NCBI GenBank assembly: GCA_002256985.1
Contig: NCGO01000003.1
Coordinates: 62,001-126,000, forward strand
Source of the DNA: Novosphingobium sp. 28-62-57
GTDB taxonomy: Bacteria; Pseudomonadota; Alphaproteobacteria; Sphingomonadales; Sphingomonadaceae
Direction: 5' to 3'
Length of the DNA stretch: 64,000 bases
Shown: positions 42,180 to 51,049 of the stretch, piece after piece
Layout of the letters: each line of letters opens with the position of its first letter
Position numbering within the stretch: the stretch's first letter is position 1
The notes under the pieces: generated by a model
Seen by the model: only the letters and a program-made list of their open reading frames with translations
What the model was told of the DNA's origin: nothing
The model's database searches: none
Position numbers and translations under genes: made by a program

Positions 42180-43474
42180 CAGGCTGCTGCCTTCTTTCCT
42201 AGAACATCGGCCAGCACGGCCTGCGCGAATTCCCTATGCACCGGATAGGCCTCTGACGGCATGTACTGCGTATAGCACCCGGCGCGCAGGCCCACGCGGA
42301 AGTTGACGAAGCCAACCGTGCCTGCAGCGCCTGCCCAGCCATAGGTGCTGGCGTCCTCACCCAGCCCCACAGAGCCGCCCGCGCCAAAGCCATTGCCCTT
42401 GATGAAAGCCTTGGAAAGGTCGGTCCCCACCGGCAGCAGATTGCTCGTCCCCAGCCGCACCGCCGCCTCGCTCATCACCTGCCGTCCGTCGATCCGCCCG
42501 AAGCCCAGCAGCATCCGCTGAAACCGGTCATAATCGCGCGGAGATGACACCAGCCCCGCCCCGCCGAACGGATAGGGCGGCTGATCCAGATAGATCGAAT
42601 TGCGGCCCGGATCGACCGGCAGCAGCATCCCGCCCACCGCCGCATAATTGGTCGTCAGCCGCGCCACTTCGCTCACCGGCACACGGAACCACGTGGAGGT
42701 CATGCCGCAGGGGCCAAACATCCGCTCCGCCAGAAACGCATCGAACGGCTTGCCCGAAGCGACCTCGATCACGCGCCCCAGCAGGTCCAGCCCCACCGAA
42801 TAGCTCCACACCGTCCCCGGTTCATAGACCAGCGGCAGTGTGGCCAGCACATCGGCAAATTCGGCAAGGCTGCCCAGCGGCTTGAAGCCCTCCATCCCCG
42901 GCAAAGGCAGCCTGCTGGCCTGACCCGGCACCACGCCTGCCTTGATGAAAGCATCCTTGATCGGTCCGCTCTGCACGATCGAATAGCCCAGCCCCGCCGT
43001 GTGAGTCAGCAGGTGCCGCACCGTGATCTGCGTCTTGGCCGGACGCAGATCGGTGATCGATCCATCGGGCGTGGTCTGCACCATCATCTTGCCATAAGCT
43101 GGCAGCAGATCGGCAATCGGCTGGTCCAGCCGCAGCTTGCCCTCGTCCACCAGCATCATCGCGGCCATGCCGGTGATCGGCTTGGTCATCGAATAGATGC
43201 GGAACAGGCTGTCCATGTCCACCGGCTGTTCAGAACCCTTGGCCAGCATCCCGCGCGCAATGTCCAGCGGTGCCTCGGCAGCGCCCCAGCCCATCGCGGC
43301 GATCATCCCCGGCAGTTTGCCCGCCGAAACATAGCCGTCCAGCATCCGCGCAACGGCAGGAAACCGCGCCTCTGCCGCCGCCGATGCCCACACCGTGCGC
43401 GGCAGGAACGCCGTGCCACCCAGCGCTCCGATAGAGCCCAACAAACCCCTGCGCGAAATCGTCATGCGCTGCAT
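42179..43474 (-). CDS. Beta-lactamase-fold serine hydrolase, exported
   Basis: A 431-residue serine hydrolase of the class C beta-lactamase / EstB family. A twin-arginine-type signal (ISRRGLLGSIGALGGTAFLP) is present. The active site SxxK is in FRIYSMTKPITGMAAMMLVD, the Tyr motif in WSYSVGLDLL. The C-terminal GWAGAAGTVGFVNF segment takes the place of the KTG-type motif. Such proteins are usually esterases or peptidases, so antibiotic resistance should not be assumed. The gene sits 3 bp after mutY and overlaps nudC. Confidence 0.88.
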   Translation of the reverse strand: MQRMTISRRGLLGSIGALGGTAFLPRTVWASAAAEARFPAVARMLDGYVSAGKLPGMIAAMGWGAAEAPLDIARGMLAKGSEQPVDMDSLFRIYSMTKPITGMAAMMLVDEGKLRLDQPIADLLPAYGKMMVQTTPDGSITDLRPAKTQITVRHLLTHTAGLGYSIVQSGPIKDAFIKAGVVPGQASRLPLPGMEGFKPLGSLAEFADVLATLPLVYEPGTVWSYSVGLDLLGRVIEVASGKPFDAFLAERMFGPCGMTSTWFRVPVSEVARLTTNYAAVGGMLLPVDPGRNSIYLDQPPYPFGGAGLVSSPRDYDRFQRMLLGFGRIDGRQVMSEAAVRLGTSNLLPVGTDLSKAFIKGNGFGAGGSVGLGEDASTYGWAGAAGTVGFVNFRVGLRAGCYTQYMPSEAYPVHREFAQAVLADVLGKKAAA

Positions 43475-43477
43475 CTC

Positions 43478-44542
43478 TCAGCCGTTCCTCTCAGCAATGG
43501 CCATCCTCGCCGCCTTGGCAAAGACGGTGGGCAGCCCGGCAGCTTCGATGTCATCCACCGGCCACCACTCTCCGCTTCCATGACTAACCGCTTCTGGTGA
43601 CAGGCAAAGCATCAATTGCAATTCAAGATCGAAATGCGTGAAAGAATGCCGCACCACGCCGCCACTGTGCCACGCCCCGTCCAAAGCCGCCGCGCCATCC
43701 CCCTTGGCCGACCAGCCATCGTCAGGCAGCGCCCGCATCCCGCCCAGCATCCCATGCCCGGGCCGGGTTATCAGCAGGACCTCGCCCCCACGCTCAATCC
43801 AGTAAGCGCGACCCTGCCGCACCGGCTTGGCCTTCTTGGCGGCCTTCACCGGCAACCGCTCGGGCGCACCCTCGGCCAATCCCCGGCATTGGCCGGACAG
43901 CGGGCAGAGCATGCAGCGCGGCGATCGCGCCGTGCAGATCGTTGCCCCCAGATCCATCATTGCTTGCGCAAAGTCTCCGGCGCGCGCGTCAGGCGTCACC
44001 TGCCCCGCCGCAAAGCGCACCGCCGCCCGACCACCGGGCAAAGGCTCGTCGATGGCAAACAGCCGCGCCACCACGCGCTCAACATTGGCATCCACCACCA
44101 CCGCGCGCCGCCCAAAAGCAATCGCGGCCACAGCCGCCGCCGTATATTCCCCCAGCCCCGGCAGCGCGCGAAGACCTTCTTCGGTATCGGGAAACACGCC
44201 GCCCATCGCTGCAACTGCCCGCGCACAGGCCAGCAGATTGCGCGCCCGGGCATAATATCCCAGCCCCGCCCATGCCGCCATTACATCGGCATCGTCTGCC
44301 GCTGCCAGATCGCCCACCGTTGGCCAACGCTCGGTGAATTTCGCAAAGTATGGCCCCACCGCCGCCACGGTGGTCTGCTGCAGCATGACCTCGGACAGCC
44401 AGACCTTGTATGGGTCTTGCCGCGCTTCTCCCGGCAACTTGCGCCATGGCAACCTGCGCGCATGAACGTCATACCAGCCCAGCAAACGCGGCGCGATGGC
44501 CTCGGGATCGAACTTGGCGGTGGCTTCCTCTCTGGCTTGCAT
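43478..44542 (-). CDS. mutY: A/G-specific adenine glycosylase MutY
   Basis: A 354-residue base-excision enzyme removing A opposite 8-oxoG. The ATG at 44542 starts MQAREEATAKFDPEA; the frame upstream is a shadow. The catalytic Glu is in SEVMLQQTTVAAVGPYF, the HhH in LPGLGEYTAAAVAAI, and the Asp in VVDANVERVVARLF. The 4Fe-4S ligands are in CTARSPRCMLCPLSGQC (C-x6-C-x2-C-x5-C). The C-terminal Nudix-like domain reads the 8-oxoG. It diverges from dciA with only 14 bp between the starts. Confidence 0.96.
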   Translation of the reverse strand: MQAREEATAKFDPEAIAPRLLGWYDVHARRLPWRKLPGEARQDPYKVWLSEVMLQQTTVAAVGPYFAKFTERWPTVGDLAAADDADVMAAWAGLGYYARARNLLACARAVAAMGGVFPDTEEGLRALPGLGEYTAAAVAAIAFGRRAVVVDANVERVVARLFAIDEPLPGGRAAVRFAAGQVTPDARAGDFAQAMMDLGATICTARSPRCMLCPLSGQCRGLAEGAPERLPVKAAKKAKPVRQGRAYWIERGGEVLLITRPGHGMLGGMRALPDDGWSAKGDGAAALDGAWHSGGVVRHSFTHFDLELQLMLCLSPEAVSHGSGEWWPVDDIEAAGLPTVFAKAARMAIAERNG

Positions 44543-44556
44543 CGCGCACCTATGGC

Positions 44557-45165
44557 ATGGCGCAAAGCGATATGAAAACCACCCCTTCTGACGCGGACAA
44601 ACCAAAGGCGCAAAAGGCAGCAAAGCCTGCGCCAAAGCCCGCGCTTAAGCCTTTTGAACGCCCGCGCGGCGGCGAAGCGCGCCAGATTGCCGATCTGATG
44701 CCCGCCATCGGCCGCACCGCCTTCCGCCGCTTTGGCTTCGTGCAATCCAGCGTCGTCACCCGCTGGCCGGAAATCGTGGGTGAACGCAACGCGCGCAATT
44801 GCATGCCCGAATCGATCCGCTTCCCACCGGGCGAAAAGTCCGAGGGCATCCTGCAACTCGTCGTCAGCCCCGCCCACGCGCCGATGATCCAGCACGTGAT
44901 CCCCGAAATCATCGATCGGGTGAACCGCTTCTTCGGCTACAATGCCGTGGTCAAGGTCAAGATCCGGCAAGGCGCGGTTCAGGCGCCAAAGCCGAAAGGA
45001 GAGCCGCGCACCGCGCCGCCCTCGCTCAAACCGATCCCCATGGAACTGGGGGATTCCTTGCGCGATATCGGCGATCCCGAACTGCGCACCGTGCTCGAAT
45101 CATTGGCGCGCAGCTTGGACAGCGTAAACGCCGAAAGTGCCAAAAAGGGGACCAATCAGGGATGA
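44557..45165 (+). CDS. dciA: DUF721 / DciA-like replicative helicase regulator
   Basis: A ~202-residue DUF721 protein. DciA is the ancestral partner that helps the DnaB helicase in bacteria without DnaC. The N-terminus is a Lys/Ala/Pro-rich tail (DKPKAQKAAKPAPK). The KH-like core includes IGRTAFRRFGFVQSSVVTRW, PEIVGERNARNCMPESIRFP and VSPAHAPMIQHVIPEIIDRV. A start at 44572 (MKTTPS) is possible. The stop overlaps the next gene (ATGA). Confidence 0.9.
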   Translation: MAQSDMKTTPSDADKPKAQKAAKPAPKPALKPFERPRGGEARQIADLMPAIGRTAFRRFGFVQSSVVTRWPEIVGERNARNCMPESIRFPPGEKSEGILQLVVSPAHAPMIQHVIPEIIDRVNRFFGYNAVVKVKIRQGAVQAPKPKGEPRTAPPSLKPIPMELGDSLRDIGDPELRTVLESLARSLDSVNAESAKKGTNQG

Positions 45166-45884
45166 AGCGCGCGTTTGCCAATCTGGCCGCCACAGTGACG
45201 CTGGCCATTGCTGCCACCTTCACGCTCACCGGTGCAACGAAACCGGCCGCGACAAAGGCCGCTTCGCCTGCAGGAGCGCCGGTGATCGGCACCGTCACGC
45301 CCGAAGGCCACCATCTGCTTGGCAGCCCCAAGGCCCCGCTGCGCCTGGTCCAATTCGTCAGCTATACCTGCCCGCACTGTGCGCAGTTCGAAGTGGAATC
45401 CGAAACCCAGCTGAAGCTCGGCCTGGTCACAACGAACAAGGGTGCGGTCGAAGTGCGCAATTTCGTGCGTGATCCGATTGACGTTACTGTCGCCCTGATC
45501 ACCAACTGCGTGCCCGCCAACCGGTTTTTCCAGCTGCACACCGCCTTCATGCGCGCGCAGCCGCAGTGGATCGGCCCGCTGGCCACCTCCACCCCGGCTC
45601 AGCGTCAGCGTTGGACCACCGGCCCGTTTGCCAGCCGCACCCGGGCGATTGCATCAGATTTCCGCTTCTATCAATTCATGGCCACCCGCGGGATGGACCG
45701 CCCCGCACTGGACCGCTGCCTCGCCAATGAAGCGCTCGCCACCAAACTGGCCCAGCAGACCAATGATGCGGTTGAAAAGCTTGGCGTCACCGGCACCCCC
45801 AGCTTCATGATCGATGGCATCGTGCTGGCCGGCACCCACAACTGGGAAGCCCTGCGCCCGCAACTGATGGCTAGAACGAAGTAG
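45162..45884 (+). CDS. Exported DsbA-like thiol:disulfide protein
   Basis: A 240-residue protein with a signal peptide (RAFANLAATVTLAIAATFTL), then a thioredoxin/DsbA fold with the CPHC site in VQFVSYTCPHCAQFEVESET and a cis-Pro loop GVTGTPSFMIDGIVLAG. It would make or shuffle disulfides in the periplasm. It is coupled to dciA by an ATGA overlap. A second DsbA-like gene follows after a 308-bp gap. Confidence 0.92.
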   Translation: MKRAFANLAATVTLAIAATFTLTGATKPAATKAASPAGAPVIGTVTPEGHHLLGSPKAPLRLVQFVSYTCPHCAQFEVESETQLKLGLVTTNKGAVEVRNFVRDPIDVTVALITNCVPANRFFQLHTAFMRAQPQWIGPLATSTPAQRQRWTTGPFASRTRAIASDFRFYQFMATRGMDRPALDRCLANEALATKLAQQTNDAVEKLGVTGTPSFMIDGIVLAGTHNWEALRPQLMARTK

Positions 45885-45936
45885 AGTTGAGCAGTCGATT
45901 CTCCAGCAATTTCGCCGTAATTTCGCACCAAATTGC

Positions 45937-46025
45937 CGTCATCCTGAACTTGTTTCAGGATCCATTTCGCCGATTTGACGGCGGCTAGTGACGAGAAATG
46001 GACCCCGGCCTTCGCCGGGGTGACG
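45937..46025. repeat. Bipartite palindromic repeat, type D with exchanged right tip
   Basis: The left arm CGTCATCCTGAACTTGTTTC (AGGATCCATTTCG) is the same as at 1407. The right arm is GAAATGGACCCCGGCCTTCG (CCGGGGTGACG), so the GAACTTG hairpin is replaced by CCCCGGCCTTCGCCGGGG. The rest of the 308-bp gap 45885-46192 between the two DsbA-like genes shows only low-complexity CA-rich sequence near 46100 and no gene. Confidence 0.82.
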
Positions 46026-46192
46026 ATGCTAGAGGGACATATGCGAACCGACCACGTTTCAGGTGACCAAGTTAGGGATTGCACCGCATAGCAAGCCTAT
46101 CATCCACAAACCCACACCCCACACCCCTTCAATCCCCGCGCACAATCCGCTAGCGTTGCCGCCAGATCGCCAGAAACGGGAATATCCACCTG

Positions 46193-46942
46193 ATGAAGTT
46201 CGCCCGCGCCCTCCTGCTTGCCGCCCTGCCCCTCACGCTCGGCCTCGCCGCCTGCGACAACAAGGACGCCACCGCCAATGGCGAAGTCGCCACCAGCGAA
46301 CCCATCGCCAAAATCCCGGCACCCGCAGGCAAATCGTGGACCGAAACTTTCACCACCACGCCTGAGGGCGGCTATGTCATCGGCAATCCCGATGCGCCGA
46401 TCAAGGTCATGGAATTTGGCGCGCTATCCTGTTCGCACTGCGCGGAATTTTCGGAAAAGGGCTTCCCCAAACTGCGCGATGAATACATCGCCTCGGGCCG
46501 CGTCTCGTTCGAACTGCGCCTGTTCCTGCTGAACGCGCTCGATATGCCATCGGTCCTGCTGGCCACGTGCAGCGCGCCCGAAGCGGTCATTCCGCTGTCC
46601 GAACAGTTCTGGGGCTGGCAGCCTCAGATGTTCACCAATTTGCAGGCCAATGAAGCCGCCCTTCAGCAAGTGTCCACCCTTCCCCCGGAAAAGCGCTTTG
46701 GCGGCATCGCGCAGGTTTCGGGCATGAGCGAATTCTTCGCCTCGCGCGGCGTTGCCGCAGCGCAGGGCGCATCGTGCCTTGCCGATACGGCGCGGGCCAC
46801 CAAGCTTGCCGAAACGAACGAAAAGTGGAGCAAGGAGTACGATATCACCGGCACGCCCACCTTCTTCATCAACGGCAACAAGACCGGCGTTGCCGATTGG
46901 GCCTCGTTGGAGCCGATGATCCAGAAGGCCGGCGCACGCTAA
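46193..46942 (+). CDS. DsbA-like thiol:disulfide lipoprotein
   Basis: A 249-residue protein with a lipoprotein signal (ALLLAALPLTLGLAAC, lipobox L-A-A-C) and a DsbA fold. The active site is MEFGALSCSHCAEFSEKGFP (CSHC), with cis-Pro in ITGTPTFFINGNKTGVADWA. It is anchored in the envelope. It is the second such protein before smc; the pair may divide oxidase and reductase roles, which cannot be read from sequence. Confidence 0.91.
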   Translation: MKFARALLLAALPLTLGLAACDNKDATANGEVATSEPIAKIPAPAGKSWTETFTTTPEGGYVIGNPDAPIKVMEFGALSCSHCAEFSEKGFPKLRDEYIASGRVSFELRLFLLNALDMPSVLLATCSAPEAVIPLSEQFWGWQPQMFTNLQANEAALQQVSTLPPEKRFGGIAQVSGMSEFFASRGVAAAQGASCLADTARATKLAETNEKWSKEYDITGTPTFFINGNKTGVADWASLEPMIQKAGAR

Positions 46943-46971
46943 GGGTATAGCGGCAGCCGGGGGCCACAGGC

Positions 46972-49900
46972 ATGCTGTTCAAGCGTTTGAAACTGTCGGG
47001 TTTCAAAAGCTTTGTAGAGCCTGCCGAACTGCGCATTGAACCGGGCCTCACCGGCGTTGTTGGCCCCAACGGCTGCGGCAAATCCAATCTGCTCGAAGCG
47101 ATCCGCTGGGTCATGGGTGAAAGCTCGGCCCGGTCAATGCGCGGCGGCGGGATGGAAGATGTGATCTTCGCAGGCACCGCCACCCGCCCCGCGCGCGCCT
47201 TTGCCGAAGTCCTGCTGACGGCGGAAACCGATCCTTCGGGGCCCTTCGGCGGCGAGCTCGAAGTCGTTCGCCGCATCGAACGCGGCGCAGGCAGCGCCTA
47301 TCGTGTCAATGGCAAGGATGTGCGGGCCAAGGACGTAGCGCTCGTCTTTGCCGATGCCGCCACCGGCGCACACAGCCCGGCGCTGGTCAGCCAGGGCCGC
47401 ATTGCTGCTGTTATCGCCGCCAAGCCGACCGAACGGCGCATGATGCTCGAAGAAGCCGCCGGAATCGCCGGGCTACACGTGCGCCGCCGTGACGCTGAAC
47501 AGAAGCTGCGCGCCACTGAAGTGAACGTCGCAAGGCTCGAAGACCTGCTTGCGGGCCTAGAAAACCAGATCAACACCCTGCGCCGACAAGCCCGCGCCGC
47601 CGAACGCTACAAGGCCGTCAGCGAAAAGATCCGCCTGTCCGAAGCGCGCCTTGTCTTCGCCCGCTGGCGCGATGCCGCCGCCGCCGCCGATGCTGCGCGC
47701 AAACAGGCCACTGCCGCAGATGAAGCGGTAAAGGCCGCGGCCCTCCTCGCCAATCAGGCGCAATCCGCCCAGCACAAAGCCGCCGCCGCGCTATCGCAAG
47801 CGCGCGACGAACTGTTTGATCGCAGGCAGGATGCCGCCGCCCACGGCCAGCGCATGGCCTCGCTCACCGCGCAATTGGAAGCTGCCGAACAGCGGGTGCA
47901 GGACATTGACCGCCAGCTCGCCCGGATCGAACAGGACCGCGCCAGCGCCGACAAGCTGACCGAAGACGCCGCCGCCGCCATGGCGAATCTGGAACAAGAC
48001 CTTACCGCCGCAGAAGCCGCCCTCAACGCAGACACCGCGCGCCGCCCGATCCTCGCCGCCGCTACCGACGATGCAGACCGCGCCGCGCGCGCCGCCGAAT
48101 TGGCCTTGGCGCAGCGCGTGGCCGAGCAGGCTGGGATCGATGCCGAATGGCGCGTGGCCGAGGCCGCCGTTGCGGCTGCGCGCCAGCGGCTTGCGCGGAT
48201 TGAGGCGGATGTGGCGCGCTATGCCCAGCAAGCCGAGGCCTTGGCGCGTGAACCTGATCCCACAGTGCAAATCGCTGATGCAGAAGCGAAAAGAGCGAAT
48301 GCCGCTGCGGCCATCGCATCAGCCGAAGCCGAACTCGCCACCCTCACCAGCCAGCGCGAGGCCCTGTCGGCGGAGCGTGACTCGGCGGGCAATGCCCTTG
48401 CTCAAGCCCGCGCCGAACTCTCCGGCGTAGAGCGTGAGGCTGACGCCTTGGCGCGCGACAAAGCGGCGCGCGAAAAAGCCCGCGCTGCAAAAGGCTTGGG
48501 CCAATCCGCCATCGCCGGGACCCGCGCTGCGCCGGGCTATGAACGCGCGCTCGCCGCCGTTCTGGGCCGCGATGCCACAGCCCCCGTCGGCGCTGCCCCG
48601 GCCAATGCCGAAGGCCGCTTCTGGACCGGCGCAGTTGCGCCAGAACCGCTGGCAGATTCGCTGGCCCACCACGTGCCGCAATGTCCGCCCGAGCTTGCCG
48701 CAAGGCTCGCCTTGGTGCGTGTGGCAGACAGCGATGATGAACAAGTCCTTCAGCCAGGTGAGTGGTTGGTCACGAAAGTTGGACGGCTCAGAAGGTGGGA
48801 TGGATTTGTCGCGCGCGGTGAAGGTTCAGCCGAGGCGGCAGCACTCGAAGCCGAAAATCGGCTGAGCGAACTTGAGGCAATTTTGCCCGAGCGCCAAGCC
48901 GCGGTTAGCGCCGCGCTGGCGGCACTTGAAGGCGTGCAAATGCGGCTAGGTGCGATCTCTGTGCATCTAGGTGCAGTTCAGAAATCCATCACCCAAGCCG
49001 CCGATTCCGAACGTGCAGCGCTGCGGGCATTGGACGCCGCCGAGGCAGCGCGAGCCCGGCTGGAGCAAAGAAAGGCCGAAATTTCAAGGACTCAAGCCGA
49101 TCTTGCGGACCAGCGCGAAGCTGCACAGGGCGAACTTTCCGCCGCCGAAGACAAACGCAACACCCTGCCAGACCCCGCCGCAGGACGCGCCGCGCTCGAA
49201 GCTGCCCGCGCCCGCAATGATGCAGCGCGCACCGCCCTGCAAGCCGCCACCGCCGCAGCGGCCTCGCTCGATCAGAATATTGCCGTGGGAAAAGAAAGAC
49301 TTACAGGCATCCGCGGCGATATCCGCGCTTGGCAGGCCCGCGCCGGAGACGCCGCCAAGCGCCTTGCCGAAATGACCGGACGGCGCGAGGAATTGGACAC
49401 CGAACGCGCAATTTCTGCAGCGAAACCAAAGGGTTTGATCGCAGAGTTGGAACAAGGTGAAAGCATCCGCACCCGCCTCGCCACCGATCTCGGCGCTGCA
49501 GAATCGGCTCTGTCCACAGCAGAAACTGCATCAAAACAAGCAGATAGCGCCCTTTCCTCCGCCAACGAAGCCTTGGCCACCGCCCGCGAATCCCGCGCCG
49601 GCGCCACCGCCCGCGCCGAAAATGAAGACGCACGGCGGCAGGAAATGTCTGGAATCTCAGGAGAAAGGTTCCAGTGCCCACCCCCGCTCCTGCCCGAACG
49701 CTTCGGCTTTGCCAGCGCCGAAGTTGGAATCGCCAGCGAGGAATCCGCCGCGATGGACCGCCTGACCGCCGAGCGCGAACGTATCGGCCCGGTCAACCTC
49801 GTCGCCGCCGATGAACTGGCCGAAGTGGAAGAACGCCACGGCACGAGCGCGGCCGAACAGGCTGAACTTACCGAAGCTGTTCATAGACTTAGAGGCTCGA

Positions 49901-50412
49901 TCGGCAATCTGAACCGCGAAGGCCGCGAACGGTTGCGCGCCGCTTTTGAAGCGGTGGATGGCCACTTCCGCGCCCTGTTCGCGCGGCTGTTTGGCGGCGG
50001 CGAAGCTCACCTTGCGCTGATCGACAGCGACGATCCGCTCGAAGCTGGCCTAGAAATCTTCGCACAACCGCCCGGCAAACGCCTGCAATCGCTGACTCTT
50101 CTGTCCGGCGGCGAACAAGCGCTGACCGCCGTCGCCCTGATCTTCGCCCTCTTCCTCACCAACCCCGCCCCCATCTGCGTCCTCGACGAAGTCGACGCCC
50201 CGCTGGACGACGCCAACATCGAACGCTTCTGCGACCTGCTCGACGCGATGGTCGCGCAAACCAGCACCCGCTACCTGATCGTCACCCACAACGCGGTGAC
50301 AATGAGCCGCATGCACCGCCTGTTCGGCGTAACGATGGTGGAACGCGGCGTCTCGCGGTTGGTCAGCGTGGACTTGGGCGGTGCGGTGGAACTGCTGGAA
50401 GCGGCGGGTTGA
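46972..50412 (+). CDS. smc: Chromosome segregation protein SMC
   Basis: A 1146-residue SMC ATPase that organises and segregates chromosomes. Walker A is VVGPNGCGKSNLLEAIRWVM at ~residues 29-48. Two long coiled-coil arms rich in Ala, Glu, Arg and Lys flank a hinge around residues 500-610 (AKGLGQSAIAGTRAAPGYER, then ALAAVLGRD). The C-terminal head holds the signature LTLLSGGEQALTAVALIFAL and Walker B ICVLDEVDAPLDDANIERF. Length is typical. No scpA/scpB is nearby. Confidence 0.97.
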   Translation: MLFKRLKLSGFKSFVEPAELRIEPGLTGVVGPNGCGKSNLLEAIRWVMGESSARSMRGGGMEDVIFAGTATRPARAFAEVLLTAETDPSGPFGGELEVVRRIERGAGSAYRVNGKDVRAKDVALVFADAATGAHSPALVSQGRIAAVIAAKPTERRMMLEEAAGIAGLHVRRRDAEQKLRATEVNVARLEDLLAGLENQINTLRRQARAAERYKAVSEKIRLSEARLVFARWRDAAAAADAARKQATAADEAVKAAALLANQAQSAQHKAAAALSQARDELFDRRQDAAAHGQRMASLTAQLEAAEQRVQDIDRQLARIEQDRASADKLTEDAAAAMANLEQDLTAAEAALNADTARRPILAAATDDADRAARAAELALAQRVAEQAGIDAEWRVAEAAVAAARQRLARIEADVARYAQQAEALAREPDPTVQIADAEAKRANAAAAIASAEAELATLTSQREALSAERDSAGNALAQARAELSGVEREADALARDKAAREKARAAKGLGQSAIAGTRAAPGYERALAAVLGRDATAPVGAAPANAEGRFWTGAVAPEPLADSLAHHVPQCPPELAARLALVRVADSDDEQVLQPGEWLVTKVGRLRRWDGFVARGEGSAEAAALEAENRLSELEAILPERQAAVSAALAALEGVQMRLGAISVHLGAVQKSITQAADSERAALRALDAAEAARARLEQRKAEISRTQADLADQREAAQGELSAAEDKRNTLPDPAAGRAALEAARARNDAARTALQAATAAAASLDQNIAVGKERLTGIRGDIRAWQARAGDAAKRLAEMTGRREELDTERAISAAKPKGLIAELEQGESIRTRLATDLGAAESALSTAETASKQADSALSSANEALATARESRAGATARAENEDARRQEMSGISGERFQCPPPLLPERFGFASAEVGIASEESAAMDRLTAERERIGPVNLVAADELAEVEERHGTSAAEQAELTEAVHRLRGSIGNLNREGRERLRAAFEAVDGHFRALFARLFGGGEAHLALIDSDDPLEAGLEIFAQPPGKRLQSLTLLSGGEQALTAVALIFALFLTNPAPICVLDEVDAPLDDANIERFCDLLDAMVAQTSTRYLIVTHNAVTMSRMHRLFGVTMVERGVSRLVSVDLGGAVELLEAAG

Positions 50413-50440
50413 CTTTGGCTTTTTTGTAGTTACATATATT
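50409..50440 (+). promoter_or_regulatory. Possible brnTA promoter
   Basis: TTGACT (50409-50414), overlapping the smc stop codon, is followed by an AT-rich stretch with TACATA / TATATT at the -10 distance (16 to 20 bp). The segment GTTACATATATTAC is an imperfect dyad and may be the BrnA autoregulatory site. Confidence 0.4.
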
Positions 50441-50523
50441 ACACCTGAGATTGCCCAACTCAGCACCTATTCAGGGCATAGGAAAGGACAATCACCATGT
50501 AACTTCAAGGGTGGGAGGCCGTT

Positions 50524-50805
50524 TTGCGTGGATTCGAAATCGAGTATGATGAAGCTAAGCGGCTAAAAATCCTTGAAGAAAGAGGCATCGACCTTGCGGA
50601 CGCTGGTCTTGTTTTTGAAGGTAAATACTCAGAGTTGCTCGACGACCGCCAATACTATGGTGAAGATCGATTCAGAGTTTGGGGGTACCTTCACGGTCGT
50701 CGTGTGAGCTTGGTTTGGACGCCCCATGGTAATCGTCGTCGTATCATCACGATGAGACATGCACATGGAAACGAACACAAGGCCCGGCTCCAAACCTTGG
50801 ATTGA
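50524..50805 (+). CDS. brnT: BrnT family type II toxin
   Basis: A 93-residue RelE-like ribonuclease toxin, likely starting at a TTG five bases after GGGAGG. The BrnT pattern is visible: FEIEYDEAKRLKILEERGID, LADAGLVFEGKYSELLDDRQ, YYGEDRFRVWGYLHGR and HGNRRRIITMRHAHGNEHKA. The gene directly follows smc and overlaps brnA by 47 bp. It would cleave mRNA under stress when BrnA is degraded. Base composition is clearly lower in GC than smc, a sign of transfer. Confidence 0.87.
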   Translation: MRGFEIEYDEAKRLKILEERGIDLADAGLVFEGKYSELLDDRQYYGEDRFRVWGYLHGRRVSLVWTPHGNRRRIITMRHAHGNEHKARLQTLD

Positions 50806-51049
50806 TCCAGACGACGATGACGTTGAATGGACTGAAGACCATTTTCGACGTGCGGCAGTCTATGTAGGCGACAAGCTTGTTCGTCCCGCTGACGGCACTT
50901 GGACCAAACCCGGCCGCCCCGTGTCCGAAAACCCCAAGAAGCAGGTCACTCTGCGCCTTGATCCCGATGTGATCGAGAAGTTCCGCGCGACCGGCAAGGG
51001 CTGGCAATCACGGATCAATGCCGAGTTGCGGAAAGCGCTCGGGATTTAA
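50759..51049 (+). CDS. brnA: BrnA family antitoxin
   Basis: A 94-96 residue antitoxin; the ATG is at 50759 or 50765. The N-terminal acidic part (WIDPDDDDVEWTEDHFRRAA) binds BrnT, and the C-terminal ribbon-helix-helix (KKQVTLRLDPDVIEKFRATG, WQSRINAELRKAL) binds DNA. The start lies inside brnT, in the usual toxin-first order of brnTA. The stop shares bases with the convergent soxR stop. Confidence 0.88.
   Translation: MHMETNTRPGSKPWIDPDDDDVEWTEDHFRRAAVYVGDKLVRPADGTWTKPGRPVSENPKKQVTLRLDPDVIEKFRATGKGWQSRINAELRKALGI

Noticed and set aside
42179-43474. Class C beta-lactamase resistance gene
   Set aside because: The fold is shared, but the KTG-type motif is not canonical and the gene sits in a mutY/nudC operon; esterase or peptidase activity is more likely.
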